Positions 8,752 through 16,864 of a DNA stretch of 64,000 bases are shown piece by piece; within the stretch, counting starts at the first letter, position 1; each line of letters begins with the position of its first letter. Below the pieces are notes generated by a model. The model did no database searches. It was not told where the DNA came from and saw only the letters and a list, made by a program, of their open reading frames with translations. The DNA is from Galbibacter mesophilus (GTDB taxonomy: Bacteria; Bacteroidota; Bacteroidia; Flavobacteriales; Flavobacteriaceae): NCBI RefSeq assembly GCF_023721415.1, contig NZ_JAMQVC010000003.1, positions 62,001-126,000 of the forward strand. The letters run 5' to 3'. The position numbers and the translations under genes are program-made.

Positions 8752-9264
8752 ATGGATTTAACGAACTACATAAGAGATATAAAAGATTTTCCAAAAGAGG
8801 GAGTTGTTTTTAAAGACATCACACCCTTACTGGCTAATGTAAAAGCGATGGAATATGCAACCAAAGAATTGAGAGCTTTAATAGGCAATCAATCTATTGA
8901 TGTGGTTGTGGGAATTGAAAGTAGGGGCTTTTTCTTCGGGACTCTTTTAGCGAAAGAACTAAATTGTGCTTTTGTGCCTGTTAGAAAGCCAAATAAATTA
9001 CCTGCGGAAACAACTTCGGAAACGTACGCACTGGAATATGGTAAAGATACTTTGGAAATCCATACCGATGCAATTAAAAAAGGGGACAAAGTGATTATCC
9101 ACGACGATGTTTTAGCTACGGGAGGAACAGCGCAGGCAGTCTGTAAATTAGTCGAAAAGCTGGGAGGAAAAGTGGTGCAGTGTAATTTTTTAATGGAATT
9201 GTCCTTTTTGGAAGGACGTAAAAAATTACAGAATAAAGAGGTGAAATCGGTAATTACCTACTAA
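8752..9264 (+). CDS. apt: Adenine phosphoribosyltransferase
   Basis: Apt salvages adenine with PRPP to AMP in the cytoplasm. The 170-residue protein has the type I PRTase PRPP-binding motif [16 protein letters not shown] (near residue 118), the flexible-loop region following [18 protein letters not shown], and the family start [28 protein letters not shown] moved the start 12 codons downstream of the longest ORF to this Met. The 3' end overlaps a convergent 50-codon gene by 4 bp. Confidence 0.95.
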   Translation: MDLTNYIRDIKDFPKEGVVFKDITPLLANVKAMEYATKELRALIGNQSIDVVVGIESRGFFFGTLLAKELNCAFVPVRKPNKLPAETTSETYALEYGKDTLEIHTDAIKKGDKVIIHDDVLATGGTAQAVCKLVEKLGGKVVQCNFLMELSFLEGRKKLQNKEVKSVITY

Positions 9265-9413
9265 TCTAATGCCCGTTTGGTAACATAAGTGCGCCAACCA
9301 ATAATAGCCATTTGAAATTTATTGGCCTTTGCTAAGTTCAATTCCTTTTTGGAATAGGAGGGTAGTATCGCTTTGTTGATTTTGGCTAGCAGTTTAAAAA
9401 ACTTCTTTTTCAT
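9261..9413 (-). CDS. Small conserved basic protein (50 residues)
   Basis: A 50-codon ORF on the minus strand starts MKKKFFKLLAKINKAILPSY and ends [16 protein letters not shown]. It has nine of its first 25 residues as Lys and a complete start and stop, and it ends 4 bp inside the apt stop, tail to tail. The composition and the ILPSYSKKELNLAKA core resemble a short protein I have seen repeatedly next to apt in Flavobacteriia, some of which carry an SsrA-binding label. It is far too short to be SmpB. The function is unknown. The amphipathic basic N terminus suggests nucleic-acid or membrane binding, which is inference. Confidence 0.68.
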   Translation of the reverse strand: MKKKFFKLLAKINKAILPSYSKKELNLAKANKFQMAIIGWRTYVTKRALD

Positions 9414-9514
9414 ATAGTTGCTTTCTGTAAAGTTAATAAAAATGAATTCACTACAAATAGGGAAATTTGGTAATCTAAAAATTGTAATTTTACGGTAATG
9501 AAATTTTTATATTT

Positions 9515-10261
9515 ATGAAGAAGCATATTCCAAATATACTTACCTTATTAAACCTTTTTTGCGGTGTTATCGCTACTATTTTGGCCGTACAAGGGCACTT
9601 AATCTTTGCTGCCTACTTTATGTTTGCGGGAATCTTTTTCGATTTTTTCGACGGACTCGCAGCGCGACTCCTAAAAGTACAAAGCGAATTGGGTTTGCAA
9701 TTGGATTCCTTGGCGGATGTAGTTACCTCCGGTGTTGTTCCAGGCATCGTTATGTTTCAATTGTTTAATATGAGTTCCAGTAATTATTCGTGGGCTGCTC
9801 CAGAAATGGAATCAGGGTTCAACTTTTCTGCACTGTCTTTATTCGGAATAATCATTACGCTGGGTGCCGCCTATCGATTGGCAAAATTTAATATAGACGA
9901 AGACCAATCCGATTCTTTTATCGGACTTCCAACTCCGGCAAATGCACTGCTAATTTTATCATTGCCATTGATTTTGGAATTTCAGGAAAATGCTTTTTTA
10001 AGCAACTTGATTCTTAACAAGTGGTTTTTGATAATTGTTACAATTATAAGTACGTACATGATGAATGCCAGAATAACCTTATTTGCTTTAAAATTTAAAA
10101 CATGGGGTTTTAAAGAGAACAGTATTCGGTATGTGTTTTTAGTTCTTTCAGCTATTTTAATTGGCTTATTGAAATACGCTGCAATACCTGTAATTATATT
10201 TCTGTACGTTTTGTTTTCAATTGTTGTTAGCTACCAAAAGAAAAGTAAACCGGCAGCTTAG
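9515..10261 (+). CDS. pssA: CDP-diacylglycerol-serine O-phosphatidyltransferase
   Basis: PssA makes phosphatidylserine, the precursor of phosphatidylethanolamine, at the inner membrane. The 248-residue polytopic protein carries a complete CDP-alcohol phosphotransferase signature, DFFDGLAAR followed by eight residues, G, three residues, DSLAD (about residues 43-68). Hydrophobic helices cover most of the rest. The start MKKHIPNILTLLNLFCGVIA is the usual one. A TAATTTTAC hexamer-like box lies 30 bp upstream, but no clear -33 element accompanies it. Confidence 0.94.
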   Translation: MKKHIPNILTLLNLFCGVIATILAVQGHLIFAAYFMFAGIFFDFFDGLAARLLKVQSELGLQLDSLADVVTSGVVPGIVMFQLFNMSSSNYSWAAPEMESGFNFSALSLFGIIITLGAAYRLAKFNIDEDQSDSFIGLPTPANALLILSLPLILEFQENAFLSNLILNKWFLIIVTIISTYMMNARITLFALKFKTWGFKENSIRYVFLVLSAILIGLLKYAAIPVIIFLYVLFSIVVSYQKKSKPAA

Positions 10262-10298
10262 TATTTGGGGAAGTTTGCTGGCTAGTCAAAAAATAAAA

Positions 10299-10340
10299 AA
10301 TGTCAGCGTGAGTAAAAGTGCTCAGGCTGACATTCGTGTT
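10299..10340 (+). terminator. Terminator between pssA and the convergent NlpE/META gene
   Basis: AATGTCAGCGTGAG pairs with CTCAGGCTGACATT (one mismatch) and is followed by a T-containing tail (CGTGTTTT). The minus-strand side is flanked by an A run, so it probably serves both convergent genes. Confidence 0.7.
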
Positions 10341-10358
10341 TTAATCTTTAGTTCTGGC

Positions 10359-11174
10359 TTATTTAGCTTCTTCGAAAACGGCTAAAGGTGCCATTTTTCC
10401 TTTTGTAAGGGAAAGTTTTCCGTCTTTGATGGTGTAAGTGTCCACTTTCTCCAAAACTTTCATTAATTGGCCTTCTACTTGCATTTTCATGCACGCTTTC
10501 ATCGTAGTTGCCAGCGGAGAAGTTTCAAAACGGTTTCCTTCTTTAAGCGTGTAACTTCCAGAGAAATTATTGCATCCAGCATTTCCACCAACTCTATTTT
10601 CTTCAGAAGAAAACTCTATAAAAGGTTCTGTGGCAGTTTCTTCAATTTCAGATATTGGTTTACCCATTAGGGTTACAAGCTTCCATTTTTTGTCGGTTAA
10701 AGTAGTGTCTGTTACCATGGATTCTTTTTTCAAAACATATTTTTCAGCTAAATCGCCTTCCACTTTTTTCCCTTCATTATCCAATTTAGTAAGAGTGTTT
10801 TCCCCTACAAAATATTGTTGTTGGGCATCACCTTCTAAAGTAACTTGATTTCCTTCTTGATTCCACTCAAACGTTCCTGTTTTCTCAATAGGGTCATCTT
10901 CTTTTCCTATGTATTTACTTGTTAAAACGTAGGTTTCATCTTTTTTAAGTTCAAGAGAAGTCTCAATACCAGCACAGTCTGCACAGGGCAATGTTCCTTT
11001 GTATTTTCCGTTCCAATCCAATGAATTTTCACTGGTATGTTCGTCGTTGCCGGTTACCTTTTCTTCCGTTAGGGTAGTGGCTTCATCTTCCTGTTTCTTT
11101 GCTTTTTCATTACAGCTTACAAACGAAGCTACGGTAGCCAATGCTACCAAAATGTTGATTGATAATTTTTTCAT
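10359..11174 (-). CDS. NlpE-like plus META domain lipoprotein
   Basis: This 271-residue lipoprotein has Cys21 in its lipobox (ATVASFVSCNEK), an NlpE N-terminal-like domain at about residues 52-130 (YKGTLPCADCAGIETSLELKK with the CxxC pair) and a META/HslJ domain at about residues 155-268 (WKLVTLMGKPI, then GGNAGCNNFSGSY, then a conserved TTMKACMKMQVE). NlpE-type domains sense copper or surface contact in enterobacteria. META domains are found in HslJ-like envelope stress proteins. The fusion is common in Bacteroidota and its exact job is unknown. It lies 12 bp downstream of lptB on the same strand. Confidence 0.88.
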   Translation of the reverse strand: MKKLSINILVALATVASFVSCNEKAKKQEDEATTLTEEKVTGNDEHTSENSLDWNGKYKGTLPCADCAGIETSLELKKDETYVLTSKYIGKEDDPIEKTGTFEWNQEGNQVTLEGDAQQQYFVGENTLTKLDNEGKKVEGDLAEKYVLKKESMVTDTTLTDKKWKLVTLMGKPISEIEETATEPFIEFSSEENRVGGNAGCNNFSGSYTLKEGNRFETSPLATTMKACMKMQVEGQLMKVLEKVDTYTIKDGKLSLTKGKMAPLAVFEEAK

Positions 11175-11186
11175 TTTAAAAATTGT

Positions 11187-11933
11187 TTAAGAATTAAAAT
11201 CTAATTTTTTCTTTCTTAATTCAAAGTTTTGTCCTAGATACACTTTACGTACCATTTCATCGGCAGCCAATTCTTCTGGAATTCCTGCTTTTAAAATACT
11301 TCCTTCAAACATAAGGTACGACCGCTCTGTTATGGCTAGTGTTTCTTGAACATTATGGTCGGTTATTAAAATGCCAATATTTTTATTTTTCAATTGGGCT
11401 ACAATACGTTGAATGTCTTCTACCGCGACGGGGTCAACTCCCGCAAAAGGCTCATCCAAAAGAATAAAACTTGGGTCAGTAGCCAATGCGCGCGCGATTT
11501 CGGTTCTTCTTCTTTCCCCTCCGGAAAGTAAATCGCCGCGGTTTTTTCGAATATGCCCGAGGCTGAATTCATCAATAAGCGCTTCCATTTTCATTTGTTG
11601 CTCTTTTTTAGAGAGTTTTGTTAGCTGAAGCACGCTCATAATATTGTCTTCTATACTTAATTTTCTAAAAACAGAAGCTTCCTGCGCCAAATAGCCGATA
11701 CCATTTTGTGCACGTTTGTACATTGGGTAATTGGTAATTTCTTGGCTATCGAGAAAAATTTTTCCGCCGTTAGGCTTAATCAAACCAACAATCATATAAA
11801 AAGAAGTGGTTTTTCCAGCACCGTTTGGTCCAAGAAGCCCAACAATTTCGCCTTTGTTAACTTCCAAGGAAATACCTTTAACTACTTTTCGCCCTTTGTA
11901 GGACTTCATGATGTTTTCAGCTCTTAGCTTCAT
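11187..11933 (-). CDS. lptB: LPS export ABC transporter ATP-binding protein LptB
   Basis: LptB energises lipopolysaccharide extraction from the inner membrane with LptF/LptG. The 248-residue protein has Walker A GPNGAGKTT (near residue 35), a LptB-type Q-loop region (IGYLAQEASVFRKLS), signature LSGGERRR, Walker B FILLDEPFAGVDP and the H-loop ITDHNV. FAGVDP and AQEASVFR are distinctive for LptB. Gene order kdsD-tatC-ahpD-lptB on one strand is the common flavobacterial arrangement. LptD is encoded at 47.2 kb in this window, so two Lpt components are present, at separate sites. Confidence 0.95.
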   Translation of the reverse strand: MKLRAENIMKSYKGRKVVKGISLEVNKGEIVGLLGPNGAGKTTSFYMIVGLIKPNGGKIFLDSQEITNYPMYKRAQNGIGYLAQEASVFRKLSIEDNIMSVLQLTKLSKKEQQMKMEALIDEFSLGHIRKNRGDLLSGGERRRTEIARALATDPSFILLDEPFAGVDPVAVEDIQRIVAQLKNKNIGILITDHNVQETLAITERSYLMFEGSILKAGIPEELAADEMVRKVYLGQNFELRKKKLDFNS

Positions 11934-12021
11934 AAGTTATATTTTTTGGAGCGCTTATGTTGAAAGTTTATCACCAAAAATAGGTTTTTTCAACACTAAC
12001 CTCGTGGTATTTTGCAAAGGT

Positions 12022-12372
12022 TTAGGATTTTTTCGCTTCTAAGGCATCCCAGAATTCATAGGCTTTTCTAAGATGTGGAACAACAATGGTGCCACCAACT
12101 AAGGTAGCAATACCCAAAGCTTCAACAACTTCTTCTTTTTTGAGTCCTTCTTTGTAACAGGTCTCCAAATGGTATTTTATACAATCGTCGCAACGCAATA
12201 CGGCAGAAGCCACTAAACCAAGAAGTTCTTTGGTTTTTACATCCAAAGCGCCCGCCATGTAAGCATTGGTATCTAAATTGAAAATTCTTTTAATCAACTT
12301 ATTGTTATCTGCTAAAATACGGTCGTTCATTTTAGAACGATAGGCGTTAAAATCGTCTACAATATCAGCCAT
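12022..12372 (-). CDS. Carboxymuconolactone decarboxylase / AhpD-like protein
   Basis: This 116-residue all-helical protein has the CMD/AhpD core KTKELLGLVASAVLRCDDCIKYHLE, where CDDC followed by a His four residues on is the AhpD redox motif. It then shows the KEEVVEALGIATLVGGTIVVPHLRKA helix pair. AhpD-type proteins act as thiol peroxidase partners or disulfide reductases, but no AhpC is nearby. Its start overlaps the tatC stop by 8 bp, implying translational coupling with the Tat translocase gene. The reason for that link is not evident. Confidence 0.88.
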   Translation of the reverse strand: MADIVDDFNAYRSKMNDRILADNNKLIKRIFNLDTNAYMAGALDVKTKELLGLVASAVLRCDDCIKYHLETCYKEGLKKEEVVEALGIATLVGGTIVVPHLRKAYEFWDALEAKKS

Positions 12373-13210
12373 TTTTTGCTTTCTGTTTTTTTAGTTTACG
12401 CTCTTCTCTTTTAATAACGAATTTAGAGATGTAAATACTCACTTCGTATAAAATAACAATCGGGATAGCCACCACAATTTGACTGGCAACATCTGGTGGT
12501 GTAATTACTGCGGAAAGAATAAGCACTACTACAATGGCTATTTTTCGGTATTTTCTTAAAACTTCTGGAGTTACCAAGCCTATTTTTGTAAGGAAATACA
12601 TGATAATTGGCAGTTCGAAAATTAATCCGCAAGAAATTACTGAAGCTCTTATCGTAGAAATGTACGAGGAAAGGTCAATATCATTAAAAACCTCTTGACT
12701 CACATGATAATTTGCCAAAAAGTTGATGGATAGCGGAGAAATAACGTAGTATCCAAAAAGTACACCGGTAAAAAATAAAAAGGAGGCGATTACAATAAAA
12801 CCACGAGAATTATTTCGTTCATTGTCATGTAATCCCGGACTAATAAACCGCCATAATTCCCATAAAATGTAAGGAAATCCGATTATAAAACCAGCCCAAA
12901 TGGATGTCCAGATATGCGCAGAAAACTGTCCTGCCATTTGCCTACTTTGAATTCTAAATTGCGGACCTTCGCAAAAAGATTCATCTAAGCCTAACGCTTT
13001 GGAGATATTACAAAAGAAGCGATACGTAGGGAAATCGGCTTTCTTGGGCCCAAATAAAATGGTATCGAAAATAAAATCTTTAGCAATAAAAGCTACAATT
13101 CCGATAATGATAACACCAAGCGTAGCTCTAATTAAATGCCACCTTAATTCTTCAAGGTGGTCTAGAAAAGACATCTCTTGCTCTTCTCCTGTACCAATTT
13201 GTTTTGTCAT
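12365..13210 (-). CDS. tatC: Sec-independent protein translocase TatC
   Basis: TatC is the membrane receptor for twin-arginine signal peptides. The 281-residue protein starts with the conserved MSFLDHLEELRWHLIRA segment (residues 13-29), which holds the Glu/Leu-rich Tat contact site. It has six membrane helices, the FSAHIWTSIWAGFIIGFPYILWELWRFISPGL stretch and a Lys-rich cytoplasmic tail. The insertion after helix 1 (residues about 55-90, with two Cys) is longer than in E. coli, as is usual for Bacteroidota. Its start overlaps the kdsD stop by one base (TAATG). TatA is not in this window. Confidence 0.95.
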   Translation of the reverse strand: MTKQIGTGEEQEMSFLDHLEELRWHLIRATLGVIIIGIVAFIAKDFIFDTILFGPKKADFPTYRFFCNISKALGLDESFCEGPQFRIQSRQMAGQFSAHIWTSIWAGFIIGFPYILWELWRFISPGLHDNERNNSRGFIVIASFLFFTGVLFGYYVISPLSINFLANYHVSQEVFNDIDLSSYISTIRASVISCGLIFELPIIMYFLTKIGLVTPEVLRKYRKIAIVVVLILSAVITPPDVASQIVVAIPIVILYEVSIYISKFVIKREERKLKKQKAKNG

Positions 13211-14175
13211 TATATAATTCCTTCTTTGATTAAGTCATGAAGATGGATTACTCCAAAGTATTTGTTTTCTTTTTCTACCAATAATTGAGAAATTCCAAAT
13301 TTCTCCATAATGTCTAAGGCGTCTACTGCCAAGACGTCGCAATTAACGGTTTTAGGATTTTCTGACATTATGTCCTTAGCCGTTAAATTGCTAATATTTT
13401 CATATTTACTAAGCATTCTACGAATATCACCATCAGTAACAATTCCTAAAATTTTATTGTTCTCTACTACAGCGGTAACCCCCATTAATTTTTCTGAAAT
13501 CTCCACAATCACCTTTCGTACATCTGTATCTACGGTAACTTGGGGTTTTAGGTTTGCCATGGCAACATCTCTTACCCGAAGATAAAGTTTTTTGCCAAGG
13601 GAGCCACCCGGATGATATTTAGCAAAATCTTGACTGCTAAAACCACGTAATTCCAAAAGACAAATAGCCATTGCATCTCCAATCACCATTTGTGCGGTGG
13701 TACTGGTGGTAGGTGCTAGGTTATGCGGGCAAGCCTCTTTTTCCACGTAAGCATTAATAACAAAATCTGATTGTTGTGCTAAATAAGAATTTTTATTGGA
13801 AGTAATGGCAATTAGTTTGTTGGGACCTTCTTTTATGAAAGGAACCAAAACTTTTATTTCAGCGGTATTCCCACTTTTAGAGATGCAAATTACCACATCA
13901 TCTTTAAGTATGGTCCCCAAGTCGCCATGAATAGCGTCGGCAGCGTGCATAAACACCGCTGGGGTTCCAGTAGAATTTAAAGTAGCTACAATTTTAGTGG
14001 CAATTATGGCACTTTTGCCAACACCAGTAACAATTACCCTACCTTTGGACTCATAGATGAAAGAAACTGCGTCTGCAAATTCGTCATCTATAAAAGAGGC
14101 AAGGTTTTTGATTGCATTACTTTCATTATCAATTGCCTTGATAGCATTGGCTATTATGGCACTTTTAGTATTCAA
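13210..14175 (-). CDS. kdsD: Arabinose-5-phosphate isomerase (KdsD/KpsF family)
   Basis: KdsD converts ribulose 5-phosphate to arabinose 5-phosphate, the first step of Kdo synthesis for lipopolysaccharide. The 321-residue protein has an N-terminal SIS domain (VIVTGVGKSAIIATKIVATL, then the ADAIHGDLG and ISKSGNTAE motifs) and two C-terminal CBS domains (about residues 205-320). The start is TTG at 14175; no ATG lies near the conserved N terminus. The start of tatC follows immediately. The Kdo link matches the neighbouring lptB. Confidence 0.93.
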   Translation of the reverse strand: MNTKSAIIANAIKAIDNESNAIKNLASFIDDEFADAVSFIYESKGRVIVTGVGKSAIIATKIVATLNSTGTPAVFMHAADAIHGDLGTILKDDVVICISKSGNTAEIKVLVPFIKEGPNKLIAITSNKNSYLAQQSDFVINAYVEKEACPHNLAPTTSTTAQMVIGDAMAICLLELRGFSSQDFAKYHPGGSLGKKLYLRVRDVAMANLKPQVTVDTDVRKVIVEISEKLMGVTAVVENNKILGIVTDGDIRRMLSKYENISNLTAKDIMSENPKTVNCDVLAVDALDIMEKFGISQLLVEKENKYFGVIHLHDLIKEGII

Positions 14176-14261
14176 ATTTTAATTTTTTTAGAATTTGTTA
14201 TAACTAAAGATTAATAGTATCTTTAGTAGTGCAAATGTATATAAAATAGTAAAACGAAAGG

Positions 14262-16454
14262 ATGAGTTCAGCTGAAATTGACTTACAAGGAGCACTTAAA
14301 CAGTATTTTGGTTTTAGTCAGTTTAAAGGTTTGCAGGAGGCGGTTATAGGTAATATAATTAATGACCGCAATACGTTTGTAATAATGCCTACGGGTGGAG
14401 GTAAATCCCTCTGCTATCAATTGCCAGCCTTGGTAAAAGAAGGCACAGCTATTGTAATTTCCCCCTTAATTGCTTTAATGAAAAATCAAGTGGATGCCAT
14501 TCGTGGAATTTCTTCCAACAAAGGGATTGCCCACGTTTTAAATTCTTCGCTCAATAAGACGGAAGTTCGACAGGTAAAAGATGATATTACAAACGGGGTT
14601 ACCAAACTTCTTTATGTGGCCCCAGAATCTTTAACGAAAGAAGAATACATAGAATTTTTTAGAACTGTAAAAATTTCTTTTGTAGCCGTAGATGAGGCAC
14701 ACTGTATTTCTGAATGGGGGCATGACTTTAGGCCCGAATACCGAAATATACGTACCATTATTCAACGTTTGGGAGACGATATTCCAATTATCGGACTTAC
14801 AGCGACTGCGACGCCCAAAGTACAGGAAGATATTCTTAAAAATTTGGGAATGAGCAATGCGGAGGTGTTTAAAGCTTCATTCAACAGACCAAATTTATAT
14901 TATGAAGTTCGCCCGAAAACAAAAAATGTAGATGCAGATATAATTCGGTTTGTAAAACAAAACGATGGCAAATCGGGAATTATTTATTGTTTGAGCAGAA
15001 AACGGGTAGAAGAACTTGCGCAAACCCTTCAAGTAAATGGTGTAAAGGCGGTGCCTTACCATGCCGGATTGGACGCTAAAACGAGAGCAAAACATCAGGA
15101 TATGTTCCTTATGGAAGATGTAGATGTTGTTGTTGCTACCATAGCTTTTGGGATGGGAATCGATAAACCCGATGTGCGCTTTGTAATCCATCATGATATT
15201 CCAAAAAGTATAGAAAGTTACTATCAAGAAACCGGTCGTGATGGTGGTGAAGGTCATTGCCTCGCTTTCTATTCATATAAAGACATCGAAAAATTGGAGA
15301 AATTCATGAGCGGTAAGCCTGTTGCTGAACAGGAAATAGGTCATGCTTTGTTGCAGGATATGGTGGCTTATGCAGAAACTTCCATGTCTCGAAGAAAATA
15401 CATCCTTCACTATTTCGGAGAAGAATTTGATGAAGTAAATGGCGAAGGTGCCGATATGGATGATAACATTCGTCATCCTAAAAAGAAGCATGAAGCTAAG
15501 GACGATGTTGTTAAACTGCTGAAAGTAATAAAAGATACAAAGGAAAAATACAAAGCCAAAGAGGTTGTTAATACACTAGTCGGGAAAGTAAATGCCCTGA
15601 TTAAGTCGCATAAAACAGATGAGCGCTCTTTCTTCGGAATTGGAAATGAAAAGGAAGCAGCTTATTGGATGGCGCTAATACGTCAAGTTTTGGTGAGTGG
15701 CTTAATACATAAGGAAATTGAGCAGTACGGTGTTTTGCATTTAACCAATAATGGAAAGGATTATCTTAAGAATTCAGTTTCCTTTATGATGACAGAAGAC
15801 CACACCTATGAAGATGCAAACGATGATAATATTGTTACCGTAGGAAAAAGTGGCGGGGCCGTGGCAGATGAACAACTGCTAAAAATGCTGAAGGATTTAC
15901 GAAAACAGCAATCTAAAAAATTAGAAGTGCCACCATTCGTTATCTTTCAAGACCCTTCTTTAGAAGATATGGCACTTAAGTATCCTCTGAGTTTAGAGGA
16001 AATGTCTAACATTCACGGAGTAGGAGACGGGAAAGCGAAGAAATATGGAAAACCTTTCGTTGCTTTCATCAAGAAATATGTGGATGAAAACGACATTGTT
16101 CGTCCGGATGATATGGTGGTTAAATCTACCGGAGCTAATTCTGCCTTGAAACTGTATGTTATTCAAAACGTCGACAGAAAATTGCCGTTGGATGATATCG
16201 CTGCAGCTAAAGGACTTTCCATGGACGACCTCATTAAAGAAATGGAACAGATTGTTTACATGGGTACGAAGTTGAACTTGGACTATTGGTTGGATGAGAT
16301 TTTAGATGAAGACCAACAAGAAGAGCTTCATGATTATTTTTTGGAAGCCGATACCGACAAAATATCTAATGCCATGGAAGAATTTGACGGCGATTACGAA
16401 GATGACGAAATCCGTTTGTACCGTATAAAATTCATTAGTGACGTTGCTAATTAA
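14262..16454 (+). CDS. recQ: ATP-dependent DNA helicase RecQ
   Basis: RecQ is a 3'-5' SF2 helicase acting in recombination and fork repair. The 730-residue protein has Walker A MPTGGGKSLC (residues 42-51), the DEAH box at 144-147 followed by CISEWGHDFRPEYR, motif VI QETGRDGG, a winged-helix RQC region and a C-terminal HRDC-like helical domain (after about residue 535), plus an extra acidic tail. The zinc-binding Cys4 motif of the RQC region is missing: where CRR and the downstream Cys cluster should be, it reads SRRKYILHYFGE and a Cys-free segment. The gene is divergent from kdsD. Confidence 0.94.
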   Translation: MSSAEIDLQGALKQYFGFSQFKGLQEAVIGNIINDRNTFVIMPTGGGKSLCYQLPALVKEGTAIVISPLIALMKNQVDAIRGISSNKGIAHVLNSSLNKTEVRQVKDDITNGVTKLLYVAPESLTKEEYIEFFRTVKISFVAVDEAHCISEWGHDFRPEYRNIRTIIQRLGDDIPIIGLTATATPKVQEDILKNLGMSNAEVFKASFNRPNLYYEVRPKTKNVDADIIRFVKQNDGKSGIIYCLSRKRVEELAQTLQVNGVKAVPYHAGLDAKTRAKHQDMFLMEDVDVVVATIAFGMGIDKPDVRFVIHHDIPKSIESYYQETGRDGGEGHCLAFYSYKDIEKLEKFMSGKPVAEQEIGHALLQDMVAYAETSMSRRKYILHYFGEEFDEVNGEGADMDDNIRHPKKKHEAKDDVVKLLKVIKDTKEKYKAKEVVNTLVGKVNALIKSHKTDERSFFGIGNEKEAAYWMALIRQVLVSGLIHKEIEQYGVLHLTNNGKDYLKNSVSFMMTEDHTYEDANDDNIVTVGKSGGAVADEQLLKMLKDLRKQQSKKLEVPPFVIFQDPSLEDMALKYPLSLEEMSNIHGVGDGKAKKYGKPFVAFIKKYVDENDIVRPDDMVVKSTGANSALKLYVIQNVDRKLPLDDIAAAKGLSMDDLIKEMEQIVYMGTKLNLDYWLDEILDEDQQEELHDYFLEADTDKISNAMEEFDGDYEDDEIRLYRIKFISDVAN

Positions 16455-16482
16455 AATAACCATTCAATAAAAAATATCAAGA

Positions 16483-16514
16483 GTAGGCCTTTATTTTATG
16501 AAAGGCCTTTTTTT
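16483..16514 (+). terminator. Intrinsic terminator of recQ
   Basis: AGGCCTT pairs with AAGGCCT around an AT-rich loop, followed by TTTTTTT, 29 bp after the recQ stop. Confidence 0.8.
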
Positions 16515-16558
16515 ACGCTCCAGTTTGGAATAGCTTTGAAATCATAATTTTTTAAACT

Positions 16559-16722
16559 CCTTATCCTCAGAATAGTAATCAAAAGCTCCGAGGGCAGGAG
16601 TGTAGGTACGAAGCGACGCGGAGTTTTGATTTCGGTTTTTCGACTTCATGGTCGAAAAAATTCCTTGGATAAGGCGCCGTTTTCTTTGTTTCGTTTCTTT
16701 TGGGCGAGCAAAAGAAATGAAA
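16559..16722 (+). repeat. 164-bp dispersed repeat, copy 1
   Basis: This element starts CCTTATCCTCAGAATAGT and ends AGCAAAAGAAATGAAA. An inverted copy lies at 21972-22135, and by eye the two agree at about nine bases in ten. Inside are a long dyad (AATCAAAAGCTCCG with CGGAGTTTTGATT) and a hairpin (TTTTTCGAC with GTCGAAAAA). There is no ORF. It occupies most of the 410-bp gap between recQ and the serine hydrolase gene; the remaining 142 bp hold a small CCTG/CAGG hairpin and no gene. Confidence 0.85.
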
Positions 16723-16864
16723 GGATAATATTTAATGTGATAAATGCAAAATTTATAAACGCAAGCCTAAACTTAAACTTTTTCACCCTGTTTTTACAGG
16801 CTCATAAAGGGCTACAGGTTGTCATTTATTTACTAAATTGCAGACTCAATGCTAATTTTTATTG

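Noticed and set aside
13210-14175. MurQ (MurNAc 6-phosphate etherase), which would have fitted the peptidoglycan theme
   Set aside because: The SIS domain is followed by two CBS domains, which is the KdsD/KpsF architecture; MurQ has none.
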